DNA from: Clostridia bacterium
GTDB taxonomy: Bacteria > Bacillota > Clostridia > Peptostreptococcales > Anaerovoracaceae
Length of the DNA: 64,000 bases
Direction: 5' to 3'
Assembly: GCA_910575405.1 (NCBI GenBank)
Contig: CAJTER010000018.1
Coordinates: forward strand, 1-64,000
Shown in pieces: positions 32,185 to 40,026 of this stretch; position 1 is the first letter of the stretch, and each line of letters begins with the position of its first letter. Both the position numbers and the translations under genes were made by a program. Under the pieces are notes generated by a model, which saw only the letters and a program-made list of their open reading frames with translations, was not told where the DNA came from and searched no databases.

Positions 32185-33357
32185 ATGAAAAGCAAAGTAG
32201 CAATCGCAGAATGCAGAACCTACAGGCAGGAGCCGGCAGAAAGGGCAATAGAAACTGTCCTGGATCTGCTGGGAGGCTGGCAGGAGTTCGTATCTCCCGG
32301 AGAAACCATTCTTTTAAAGCCCAATCTTCTGGCAAGATGCGAGCCGGAAAAAGCCTGCACCACCCACCCGCAGATCTTTGCTGCGGCGGCTAGGAGTCTT
32401 CAGAAGGAGGGCTTTGAGAACCTGCTTTACGGAGATTCCCCGGGAAACCATTTGATGGGCACGGAGCAGACTGCCGAGGGCTGCGGGATCCGGCAGGAAG
32501 CGGAAGCGCTGGGCATTGGTCTTGCTGATTTTTCCAAAGGGGAGAAGGTGATGTATCCCCAGGGTTATGAGGCGGATCATTTTGTCCTCTGCAGCGGCGT
32601 CCGTTCCGCTGATGCCATTATCAATCTGTGCAAAATGAAGACCCACCAGCTAGAGCGGATAACCGGCGCGGTGAAAAATACCTTTGGCTGTGTGTATGGC
32701 TTCAACAAAGCGGCTTCCCATGCCAGATTCCCCAACGCAGACTCCTTTGCCAAAATGATCGCAGATTTGAATCTGCTGGTAAAGCCCAGACTTCACATTA
32801 TGGACGGAGTCATTGCTATGGAAGGAAACGGCCCTCATTCCGGAGAGCCCATGCCCATGTATGTGATTCTCGCCTCCGCCGATCCGGTGGCCCTGGACAG
32901 CGTTTTCTGCCGGCTGGTGGATCTGGATCCAGCCCTGGTGCCGACGAATGTCTATGGCCAGGAATACGGAGTCGGTACATATGAGGAAGAACGGATTCAA
33001 ATCCTGACTGAGGAAGGAGAAGTCTCCATGGCTGAGGCTGTCTCCAAATGGGGAAACGCGGACTTTAATGTGGAGCGGGGAGCTGACTTTAAGGGACAGC
33101 TGAACGCCATCCGCTTTCTGCAGCCCCTGCTGGATCGAAAGCCCTATGTAAAAAAACAGCTCTGCGTAGGCTGCGGCATCTGTGTGCAGGCCTGCCCCCT
33201 GGAAGAAAAGGCCATTTATCTGAAAAATGGAAAACCGGCTTACCGCTATCGAACATGTATTAAATGCTACTGCTGCCAGGAAATGTGCCCGGAAAAGGCC
33301 ATTGACGTAAAGCAGGGCCGCCTGGCCAGGCTGGCAGATCGGAACTGGAAGGTCTGA
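32185..33357 (+). CDS. DUF362 protein with two 4Fe-4S clusters
   Basis: The 390-residue protein has a DUF362 domain (ETILLKPNLLARCEPEKACT, GDSPGN, INLCKMKTHQLERITGAVKN, ASADPVALDS) followed by a ferredoxin domain with two CxxCxxCxxxC-type motifs (CVGCGICVQACP and CIKCYCCQEMCP). It is likely a cytoplasmic electron-transfer or iron-sulfur protein; its partner is unknown. ATG 32185 has AAAGGA just upstream. An in-frame ATG at 32161 lies inside the repeat and lacks a site. It is followed by a cysteine desulfurase-family gene, which may be linked by iron-sulfur metabolism. Confidence 0.9.
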   Translation: MKSKVAIAECRTYRQEPAERAIETVLDLLGGWQEFVSPGETILLKPNLLARCEPEKACTTHPQIFAAAARSLQKEGFENLLYGDSPGNHLMGTEQTAEGCGIRQEAEALGIGLADFSKGEKVMYPQGYEADHFVLCSGVRSADAIINLCKMKTHQLERITGAVKNTFGCVYGFNKAASHARFPNADSFAKMIADLNLLVKPRLHIMDGVIAMEGNGPHSGEPMPMYVILASADPVALDSVFCRLVDLDPALVPTNVYGQEYGVGTYEEERIQILTEEGEVSMAEAVSKWGNADFNVERGADFKGQLNAIRFLQPLLDRKPYVKKQLCVGCGICVQACPLEEKAIYLKNGKPAYRYRTCIKCYCCQEMCPEKAIDVKQGRLARLADRNWKV

Positions 33358-33489
33358 TTTTGGGAACTTCCCGCTTTTTCTCCGCATATTCTGTACTTTA
33401 TAGTGAGGTTATGTAAGAACCGATGCGGCAGACTTCTTTTTCGCCTTCTGGTAAAGAAGGGGATGCCAAATCGGTCAGGAGGAAAAGAA

Positions 33490-34626
33490 ATGATTTATTT
33501 AGATAACGGCGCTACATCCTTTCCAAAGCCAAAGGAAATGATAGAGGCTATGGACGCGTGCATGCTGTCCTACTGCGGTAACCCGGGGCGTTCGGGCCAC
33601 GATTTGTCCCGCAGGACAGGTGAGGAAGTATACAAAACCAGAAAACGTCTGGCGGGTTTCTTTCATATTTCAGATCCGGAGCAGGTGATCTTTACAAGCA
33701 ATACGACTCAGGCTCTCAATATGGCCATAAAAGGAGTGCTGGGAAGAGGCGATCATGTTATTACCACTTCCATGGAACACAACTCCGTTCTGCGGCCTAT
33801 CCGCGCGTTAGCGGAGCAGGGAGTAACGTATACCATTGTGCCATGTGAAAGGGATGGAAGTCTTACGCTTTCCAGGATGGAACAGGCCATTCGTACCAAT
33901 ACAAAGCTGATGGTCTGTACGCAAGCCTCCAATGTAACAGGGACGATTCTTCCGGTAAAGGAGCTCAGCAGACTGTGTAGGAAAAACCATATTTTGTTTC
34001 TGACAGATGGAGCACAGGGAGCGGGCCATCTGCCTATGGACGCGCGGGATTTCGACATGCTGGCCGCGCCGGGACACAAGGGGCTTTTGGGCCCGCTGGG
34101 AACCGGATTTTTATATGTGAGAAAAGGAGTTGACATAAAACCGATTATGGAAGGCGGTACGGGAACAGCATCAAAGGACATCGTTCAGCCCCGGGAGTTG
34201 CCGGAAGGCTATGAAGCGGGGACCATCAATGCGCCGGGCATCATCGGGCTGGGAGCTTCCCTTTCTTTTGTGGAGAAAATAGGAATGGAAGCCATATGCG
34301 GCCACCAGCGTGAATTGACCCAGATGCTGGACTGCAGCCTGAGAAATATGAAGCATGTAACCGTCTATGGCCCCTGCGACTGCCGCAAAAAAGTGGGAAT
34401 TGTTACATTTAATATAGAAGGATATGATTGCGAAGAAACAGCATCGCTTTTAAACGATGAATTTGGAATTGCAGTGCGGGGCGGCTTTCACTGCGCGGGT
34501 CTGGCCCACAAGACCATTGGCACTTGGGATACAGGGGCGGTCCGCATGAGCGTAGGAATTTACAACACAAAGCGGCAGATGGAAATTGCGGCAGACGCGA
34601 TAAACAAGCTGGCAAAAAGAAGATAG
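33490..34626 (+). CDS. Cysteine desulfurase-family protein (class V aminotransferase)
   Basis: The 378-residue PLP enzyme begins MIYLDNGATSFPKPKEM. The PLP-binding lysine is in LAAPGHKGLLGPLGTGFLYV, and SMEHNSVLRP and THE-like LTDGAQGAGHLP segments form the cofactor pocket. The C-terminal GGFHCAGLAHKTIGTWDTGA supplies the probable catalytic Cys. The EF2568-type subfamily (cysteine desulfurase family protein) fits the length and the HCAGLAHKT motif. It probably releases sulfur or selenium from cysteine or selenocysteine. The start at 33490 follows AGGAGG; it lies 132 nt after the DUF362-ferredoxin gene. Confidence 0.9.
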   Translation: MIYLDNGATSFPKPKEMIEAMDACMLSYCGNPGRSGHDLSRRTGEEVYKTRKRLAGFFHISDPEQVIFTSNTTQALNMAIKGVLGRGDHVITTSMEHNSVLRPIRALAEQGVTYTIVPCERDGSLTLSRMEQAIRTNTKLMVCTQASNVTGTILPVKELSRLCRKNHILFLTDGAQGAGHLPMDARDFDMLAAPGHKGLLGPLGTGFLYVRKGVDIKPIMEGGTGTASKDIVQPRELPEGYEAGTINAPGIIGLGASLSFVEKIGMEAICGHQRELTQMLDCSLRNMKHVTVYGPCDCRKKVGIVTFNIEGYDCEETASLLNDEFGIAVRGGFHCAGLAHKTIGTWDTGAVRMSVGIYNTKRQMEIAADAINKLAKRR

Positions 34627-34644
34627 GGACAGGAGCAGATGCCC

Positions 34645-35199
34645 CTATCCCCTTACTTCATCAATCCCCAGATTGGCCAGCTCATCGGCCCGATTGTTTT
34701 TTTCTGTAACATATTGAAAGTCTTCAAAGGAATAGCCGCTGCCATTCCACTGAAGGAACTTTTCATAAAGCTTGTCAAAATTAACAGAGGAGCTCTCCAG
34801 ATTTACGTGGCCCTTGACCCGGTAAAAGGAAATGGTATGGCGATCCAGATAGGGCAGCAGCTCTTCCCACAGATCCCGGTTTTCCACCGGCTTTTTTGCA
34901 GATGTCTGCCAGCCGTTTTTCAGCCAGTTTACATACCATTTTTTGCGAAAGCAGTCCATCAGATAAGAACTATCCGAATAAACCTCTATGATTTGATTTT
35001 CCTTTTTAACCGCCCGCAGCGCTTCCAGCAGAGCTGTCATTTCCATCCGATTGTTGGTGGTATTTTTTTCACCGCCGTGAAGTTCCTTGCTGCGGCCTGC
35101 GAATTCCAAAATTGCCCCCCAGCCCCCGGCATTTTTTTTGCTCTGATTGCCGGAGCATCCTCCATCCGTATAAATCCGTAATATTCTATCCTGTTTCAT
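34645..35199 (-). CDS. rnhA: Ribonuclease HI
   Basis: The 184-residue enzyme cleaves RNA in RNA-DNA hybrids. The catalytic carboxylates are visible: Asp in IYTDGGCSGN, Glu in NNRMEMTALLEAL, Asp in EVYSDSSYLMDC and Asp in NNRADELANLG. GHVNLESSS supplies the handle-loop His. About 30 residues are inserted between the SDSSYL helix and the final motif compared with E. coli RNase HI. ATG 35199 has GAGGT upstream; a second ATG at 35208 is too close to it. It converges on the cysteine desulfurase gene. Confidence 0.93.
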   Translation of the reverse strand: MKQDRILRIYTDGGCSGNQSKKNAGGWGAILEFAGRSKELHGGEKNTTNNRMEMTALLEALRAVKKENQIIEVYSDSSYLMDCFRKKWYVNWLKNGWQTSAKKPVENRDLWEELLPYLDRHTISFYRVKGHVNLESSSVNFDKLYEKFLQWNGSGYSFEDFQYVTEKNNRADELANLGIDEVRG

Positions 35200-35411
35200 G
35201 CTGTCCATACCTCATATAAAAATTCCATTTGCAGGATATTATACCTGTAAATGAGGCTGCCCGCAAGAGATATCATCCTGCATTTCCGATAAATCCAAAA
35301 GAAAAATCCTAAGTCCGCAGGCCGCCTCCGGATTGACAGCCGCCTCCAAGTGGAGTATCCTAATAAATGTATCGTAAAAAATCGAAATCAATCAGGAAAA
35401 GAGGACAGGAA

Positions 35412-36206
35412 ATGTCATTCAATTTTTGCTCCCTTGCCAGCGGCAGCAGCGGAAACTGCTATATGGCTCGCTATGGAGGGACGGTGATTTTAGTAGACGC
35501 AGGAATCAGTGGAAAGCGAATCTTCGAAGGGCTGCAGACTGCGGGAGTTTCCCCGGAGGAGCTTTCGGCAGTGCTGGTGACACATGAACATATCGATCAT
35601 GTAAAGAGCCTGCCGGTTGTTACAAAAAAGGCGCCGAATGTTAAAGTTTACGCCAACGAGCAAACCTGGCAGAATATAGAGCGCAAAGTGGCAGATGAGA
35701 AAAAAGCCTTTTTCCTTACAGGAGAGGATTTTACCATCGGGGATATCCGGGTTCGCTCCTTTCCCATTCCGCATGACGCAGCTGAGCCGGTGGGTTTTTC
35801 CCTCTTCGCAGGGGGAAGGCAGATCAGCATTGTGACGGATGCAGGCTATGTTACAGAGGAAATTTTCCGGGAAATTACAGATGCGGATCTGTTAGTGCTG
35901 GAGGCCAACCACGAGGTGGAGGTATTGCAGATGTGTAATTACCCATACAAGACAAAGCGCCGGATCTTAGGCGATGAGGGACACCTTTCCAATGTGACGG
36001 CGGCAAAATGCATATGCAGACTCATGGAAACAAAGGACAAGGCGCGGCGTATTCTCCTGGGCCATTTGAGCCATCAAAACAACGAACCGGAGCTGGCAAA
36101 GCTGACTGTGGGAAACATTCTGCAGGAAGAGGACATATACATAGGCGACCGGCTGAAGATGGATGTCATACTGCGGGACTGCGTAAGCCCAGTATATAAA
36201 GTATAA
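35412..36206 (+). CDS. MBL-fold metallo-hydrolase, YycJ/WalJ-like
   Basis: The 264-residue metallo-beta-lactamase-fold exonuclease-like protein starts [18 protein letters not shown] (the SGSSGN signature of YycJ). The metal motif is [13 protein letters not shown] (HxHxDH), followed by [27 protein letters not shown] and [16 protein letters not shown]. YycJ/WalJ is usually linked to the walRK locus, but no walRK genes lie in this window. It is a cytoplasmic enzyme that may process DNA ends. RlmH follows 38 nt later; yycJ-rlmH adjacency is common in Firmicutes, which supports both calls. Confidence 0.92.
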   Translation: MSFNFCSLASGSSGNCYMARYGGTVILVDAGISGKRIFEGLQTAGVSPEELSAVLVTHEHIDHVKSLPVVTKKAPNVKVYANEQTWQNIERKVADEKKAFFLTGEDFTIGDIRVRSFPIPHDAAEPVGFSLFAGGRQISIVTDAGYVTEEIFREITDADLLVLEANHEVEVLQMCNYPYKTKRRILGDEGHLSNVTAAKCICRLMETKDKARRILLGHLSHQNNEPELAKLTVGNILQEEDIYIGDRLKMDVILRDCVSPVYKV

Positions 36207-36244
36207 AAACAAGCGTCAGCACGCTGGAAAAGCAGGCAGAAACC

Positions 36245-36724
36245 ATGAAAATTACCATACTTACGGTTGGGAAAATAAAAGAAACATATTTAAAGGATGC
36301 GATTTTGGAATACAAAAAGCGTCTGGGGAGCTATTGCAGGCTGGAACTGATAGAAGTGCCTGATGAAAAGGTGCCGGATAAAGCGGGAGAGGCGCTAAAC
36401 GAAAGCATTCGCGACAAAGAGGCGGATCGGATCCTGAAACACATCAAAGACGATATGTTCGTCGTAACCCTTGAAATACAGGGGAAGATGCTGAGCTCAG
36501 AGGAGCTGGCGGATAAAATGGGACAGCTGGCTCTCGGGGGAAAAAGCAGCATTGCCTTTGTTATCGGCGGCTCTATCGGTCTGGGAAAGGCAGTGATCGG
36601 GCGATCCGACTATGCCCTCAGTTTTTCCAAAATGACCTTCCCTCACCAGCTGATGCGGGTCATTTTGCTGGAGCAGATTTACAGGAGCTTTAAGATTCTC
36701 AAAGGGGAAACCTACCATAAATAG
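36245..36724 (+). CDS. rlmH: 23S rRNA (pseudouridine1915-N3)-methyltransferase
   Basis: The 159-residue SPOUT methyltransferase methylates pseudouridine 1915 in helix 69 of 23S rRNA. It begins [20 protein letters not shown]. The SAM knot contains [19 protein letters not shown] and [20 protein letters not shown], and the C-terminus [16 protein letters not shown] carries the conserved Tyr-His. Length and motifs are canonical. It is the second gene of a yycJ-rlmH-HD-crp series on the same strand. Confidence 0.97.
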   Translation: MKITILTVGKIKETYLKDAILEYKKRLGSYCRLELIEVPDEKVPDKAGEALNESIRDKEADRILKHIKDDMFVVTLEIQGKMLSSEELADKMGQLALGGKSSIAFVIGGSIGLGKAVIGRSDYALSFSKMTFPHQLMRVILLEQIYRSFKILKGETYHK

Positions 36725-36738
36725 AAAGAGAGGAAACG

Positions 36739-37209
36739 ATGAAAAAAATATTAAGACTGCAGAGCGCGCTTTTAAAGGAAATTGATAAATATGAAAAGCT
36801 GGTGCCGGAGCGTTCCCATTTTATCGACTGGGAGCGGGTGCATATTTCAAGCTGCGCAAAGCTGGGATACATCTTTGCTGAAGAGCGGGGCGTGGATCCA
36901 ATTCTGGCTGCCTGTGCCTGCGCGGTTCACGATTATGGCCGCATCATTACCGGCAAACAGGAAAACCATGCGGAAGTCGGATACGAACCGGCCATGGAAT
37001 TCCTGCGGGGAACTGGTCTCTTTGAAGAGGATGAAATTCAGCAGATGGGAATTGCCGTAAAAAATCACAGCAAAAAGGGCGAAGTGGGAAGTCCCTTAGA
37101 GGAGATCGTAAAGGATGCGGATGTGCTGGACTTTTACCAGTACGGCTACGGCTTTGCGAGGGAAGAGCAGAAGATCCGCCTGGAACAGCTGCTGGGCCGG
37201 GAAGTATAA
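36739..37209 (+). CDS. HD-domain protein
   Basis: The 156-residue HD-superfamily phosphohydrolase has the metal-binding pattern HISSCAKL (His), ACAVHDYGRIITG (His-Asp) and IVKDADVLDFY (Asp), with a further His in KNHSKKGEV. It probably acts on a nucleotide or phosphate monoester; the substrate is unknown. GAGAGGAA precedes the start, 14 nt after rlmH. Confidence 0.85.
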   Translation: MKKILRLQSALLKEIDKYEKLVPERSHFIDWERVHISSCAKLGYIFAEERGVDPILAACACAVHDYGRIITGKQENHAEVGYEPAMEFLRGTGLFEEDEIQQMGIAVKNHSKKGEVGSPLEEIVKDADVLDFYQYGYGFAREEQKIRLEQLLGREV

Positions 37210-37224
37210 GGCCCAGGCTTATCT

Positions 37225-37905
37225 ATGAAGCGAGTAAAACACTGCGCGGAGCGGGAATATCTGGATACGCTGCAGCTATCCGGACTCTTAGGAGAGATTC
37301 GGACAGAAGAGCGGGATGCGGCGGCAGCAGAGCTGCAATTTCAGGTCTGCACTTACAGCAAAGGTGAACTCATTTTTCTGGAGGGCGAGGCAGTACAGGA
37401 AGTTGCAATCCTCCATACCGGCACAGTCCGCGGTGAAAAGTTTCATATGGAAGGAAACGTCGATCTGATGTACCTGTACAGGAAAGGGGAAACCTTCGGC
37501 GCTGAGGCAGCTGTATCAAGGCGCAAATCCTCGCCCCTTACATACGTGGCAAATGAAGACAGCTCCGCTATTCTGATTCCCTTTAAAGGGATCTGCGAAA
37601 GCCGTTATGCGGGACCGGTTACCCTGGCGCTGCTACAGATCCTGGCGGACGACAACATCAAAAAGCTTTACAAAATCGAAATGTTATCAAAGCGAGGCCT
37701 GCGGGAACGGATTATGACCTATCTGCGGATTATGAGGAAAAAAGCTGGCAAAGAAACCTTTTCCATTCACATGGATCAGATGCAGTTTGCCCAGTATTTG
37801 TGCGTCAACCGCAGCGCCCTGTCTTATGAGCTCAATGCCATGAAACGAGAGGGGATCATCCGCTTTAAAAAAGACCGCTTTGAAATTTTAGAAAAAAATG
37901 AATAA
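37225..37905 (+). CDS. Crp/Fnr-family transcriptional regulator
   Basis: The 226-residue regulator has an N-terminal cyclic-nucleotide-binding-like beta roll (about residues 25-130, with YSKGELIFLEGEAVQEVAIL and YRKGETFGAEAAVS) and a C-terminal helix-turn-helix (FAQYLCVNRSALSYELNAMK). There is no Fnr-type Cys cluster for an iron-sulfur site. It resembles the clostridial Crp-like regulators found with redox or oxidative stress genes; the ligand is unknown. The ribosome binding site is weak (AAGGCCC). A terminator lies at 38005-38041. Confidence 0.88.
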   Translation: MKRVKHCAEREYLDTLQLSGLLGEIRTEERDAAAAELQFQVCTYSKGELIFLEGEAVQEVAILHTGTVRGEKFHMEGNVDLMYLYRKGETFGAEAAVSRRKSSPLTYVANEDSSAILIPFKGICESRYAGPVTLALLQILADDNIKKLYKIEMLSKRGLRERIMTYLRIMRKKAGKETFSIHMDQMQFAQYLCVNRSALSYELNAMKREGIIRFKKDRFEILEKNE

Positions 37906-38004
37906 AATGTTGGCGAGACAACAGAATTGGAATGGCAGTTGTGGTATATTAGGTTCATGGTGATCGTAAACCACACCTTCTTCAAACATAATAATAATTT
38001 GCCC

Positions 38005-38041
38005 AAAAAACAGCGATGGAACTTTTCTGTGGCTGTTTTTT
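38005..38041 (+). terminator. Terminator after the Crp/Fnr-like gene
   Basis: AAAAAACAGC (38005-38014) pairs perfectly with GCTGTTTTTT (38032-38041), which itself provides the U tract. It ends the yycJ-rlmH-HD-crp series. Confidence 0.8.
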
Positions 38042-38148
38042 GCTGTTCCATAAAATCGATGGCAGCATAAGAACCGGCTTTTGTGCATAAAATAATGCGA
38101 GAGAATTCCAGGCTTACTAAATGTTCGGAAGAAGGATGAGAAAGGATT

Positions 38149-39483
38149 ATGAAAACGTTATGCAGCGCCATTTTGCTGGCCGGCCTTTTATTTTTTGCAT
38201 GCCCTGCCGCTGCGTTTTGCGCAGAATACGATGGGGACCAGATTATACTGTCCTGGTCAGAGGATAACACCCACACCCAGACCATCACCTGGCACAGCGA
38301 GGCAAAAAAGGAAGGCTATGTTCAGTACAGCCCCAAGGGTCAAAAGCTGTCTGCTGCCAGTCAGGTTAAGGCGCAGATAACGGAGGTGGGAAAACAGGGT
38401 TATTACCGGTATGAAGCTGTTATTAAAGGCCTAAGCGGGAATACAGCATATGACTACCGCATCGGGGATGGCGAAAACTGGAGCAGGACGAGGAACTTTA
38501 GAACTGCTCCGCCCAAGGCATCCAGGCAGGGAAAAACAGAAGGCTCAAAAAGAAATGAAGCTTTTGAATTTCTCTACCTGGGAGATGTCCAGTACCGACA
38601 GAGAACCAGGGACTACCCGGCATGGGGAAAGCTGGTGCAGGATATCAGGCAGAGAAACCCAGGCATCGCCTTTGCTCTGACAGGGGGAGATATGGTCAAC
38701 TCCAGCAGAAAGATGAAGGACTGGAATTTATTTCTGCAGGCCGCATCGCCGGTCTTTTCCTATATTCCGCTGATGACGATTATCGGAAATCATGAAACTT
38801 CAGTAAAGGCGGATTACTATATGGAAATGCTGGCGCTTCCGGAAAACGGTCCTTCAGGTCTGGAGGAAGAATTTTATTCTTTTGATTATGGAAGCTGTCA
38901 TATTACTGTGATCAATACCTGCTTTTTCCTGGAGAGCAGAAAAACCTGTGAACAAGACTGGGAAACAAAGCTCAGGGAAATAAACGACTGGATGCAGGAT
39001 GATTTGGAAAGCAGCAATGCGGAATGGCACATTATCGCTATGCACCACCCGGCCTACGGGATTTCGGATCAAGATCCAATTTACGAGCAGATTCGAGAAG
39101 AATGGGAGCCGATTTTTGAACAGGGAAACGTGGATCTGGTGTTCTGCGGACACCAGCATCTTTACATGCGGACAAAGAAGATCGGCGGAATTACTTATAT
39201 TATGGGCAATTCCGGTAAACGGAGAAGTACCTGGTATGACGGGGAAAACGCGCCGGATTACAGCGCTGCGCTGGATGCGGTAAGCAGCAATTATCAGCTG
39301 GTTTCGGTCAGCAGCAGAGAACTTTCCGTAACCTCCTATGATGAGGAAGGTCAGATTATCGACAAATGGACGAAGAAAGCAGAGCGCTTTTCCGGGCTAA
39401 AGGCTGCAGCAGCAGGACTCCTCATCATGCTGCTCCTTTTGAGCGGGGCCTTATTGGGCCTCAAAAAATGGAAAAGGAGATGA
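38149..39483 (+). CDS. Purple acid phosphatase-like metallophosphoesterase, membrane anchored
   Basis: The 444-residue protein has a signal peptide (LCSAILLAGLLFFACPAAAF) and an N-terminal fibronectin-like PAP domain (residues 25-125: LSWSEDNTHTQTITWHSEAK, GLSGNTAYDYRIGDG). A calcineurin-type phosphoesterase core follows: FLYLGDVQYR, ALTGGDMVNS, IIGNHETS, AMHHPAYG and CGHQHLYMR. A C-terminal membrane helix (AAAAGLLIMLLLLSGALLGL) and KKWKRR end the chain, so the enzyme is displayed on the outer face of the membrane. The two-metal motifs (GD, GDxxN, GNHE, H, GHxH) are intact. It may scavenge phosphate from extracellular phosphoesters. Confidence 0.9.
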   Translation: MKTLCSAILLAGLLFFACPAAAFCAEYDGDQIILSWSEDNTHTQTITWHSEAKKEGYVQYSPKGQKLSAASQVKAQITEVGKQGYYRYEAVIKGLSGNTAYDYRIGDGENWSRTRNFRTAPPKASRQGKTEGSKRNEAFEFLYLGDVQYRQRTRDYPAWGKLVQDIRQRNPGIAFALTGGDMVNSSRKMKDWNLFLQAASPVFSYIPLMTIIGNHETSVKADYYMEMLALPENGPSGLEEEFYSFDYGSCHITVINTCFFLESRKTCEQDWETKLREINDWMQDDLESSNAEWHIIAMHHPAYGISDQDPIYEQIREEWEPIFEQGNVDLVFCGHQHLYMRTKKIGGITYIMGNSGKRRSTWYDGENAPDYSAALDAVSSNYQLVSVSSRELSVTSYDEEGQIIDKWTKKAERFSGLKAAAAGLLIMLLLLSGALLGLKKWKRR

Positions 39484-39531
39484 GCATGGAAACGGACAGG
39501 AGCCATGAAAGCAGGAGACCTCTAACCCGGG

Positions 39532-39583
39532 TAGTGTGGTGTCTGGGGTGGGTAATTGGTGGTATCAGCTAGACTCCACACTA
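39532..39583. repeat. Imperfect inverted repeat between convergent genes
   Basis: TAGTGTGGTGTCT (39532-39544) and AGACTCCACACTA (39571-39583) match as inverted arms in 12 of 13 positions around a 26-nt G-rich loop. It lacks a T tract, so it is not a standard terminator, although it separates the phosphatase and ArsR genes. It could be a protein site, an RNA structure or a mobile-element scar. Confidence 0.6.
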
Positions 39584-39592
39584 GTTAATGTG

Positions 39593-39922
39593 CTAAATCT
39601 GTCCCTGACCGAACTTTTTTGCAGCAGAAAGATAACGGGCAAGAGCGCCCATGTTTACATAATAATAAGAAAAACGGTCGACTTTTTTTACCTGGATCAG
39701 ATCGGAATCTACCAGCTTTTTAATATGCTGGGATATGGTTGCTTGAGAATAAGGAAAAGCGGCCACCACATCCTTGTTGCACACATCCGTGCGCTCTCGG
39801 TTGCACTGCATGATAAAGCGATAAATATTAATTCTCGCAGGATGGGCCAGTGCATCAGATACTTTTGCAATGAGCAGGACTTCATCATCCTGCATGGAAT
39901 CGGATTCTTTTCTGAGTCTCAT
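39593..39922 (-). CDS. ArsR-family transcriptional regulator
   Basis: The 109-residue winged-helix repressor shows LLIAKVSDALAHPARINIYR, then a recognition helix FPYSQATISQHIKKLVDSD and wing YYYVNMGAL. It has one Cys pair region (CNRERTDVCNKD) between helices 2 and 3 that could hold a metal, but the pattern is not the classical ELCVCDL. AGGAGG precedes the start. It lies downstream of the histidine kinase gene on the same strand but has its own promoter with a dyad. Confidence 0.88.
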   Translation of the reverse strand: MRLRKESDSMQDDEVLLIAKVSDALAHPARINIYRFIMQCNRERTDVCNKDVVAAFPYSQATISQHIKKLVDSDLIQVKKVDRFSYYYVNMGALARYLSAAKKFGQGQI

Positions 39923-39947
39923 ACTATAATTTCCTCCTGATTAAAAC

Positions 39948-39991
39948 AAAGTGCTTATTAACAATACACTTTTTTGTAGGATTTTGTCAAG
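39948..39991 (-). promoter_or_regulatory. Promoter and operator of the ArsR gene
   Basis: On the minus strand TTGACA (39991-39986), 18 bp, TATTGT (39967-39962). AAAGTG (39948-39953) and CACTTT (39968-39973) are inverted arms 14 nt apart that bracket the -10, as expected for autorepression. Confidence 0.65.
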
Positions 39992-40026
39992 AAAAAGTAG
40001 CTGTTTTTAGAGGAAATTTTTTTGTG

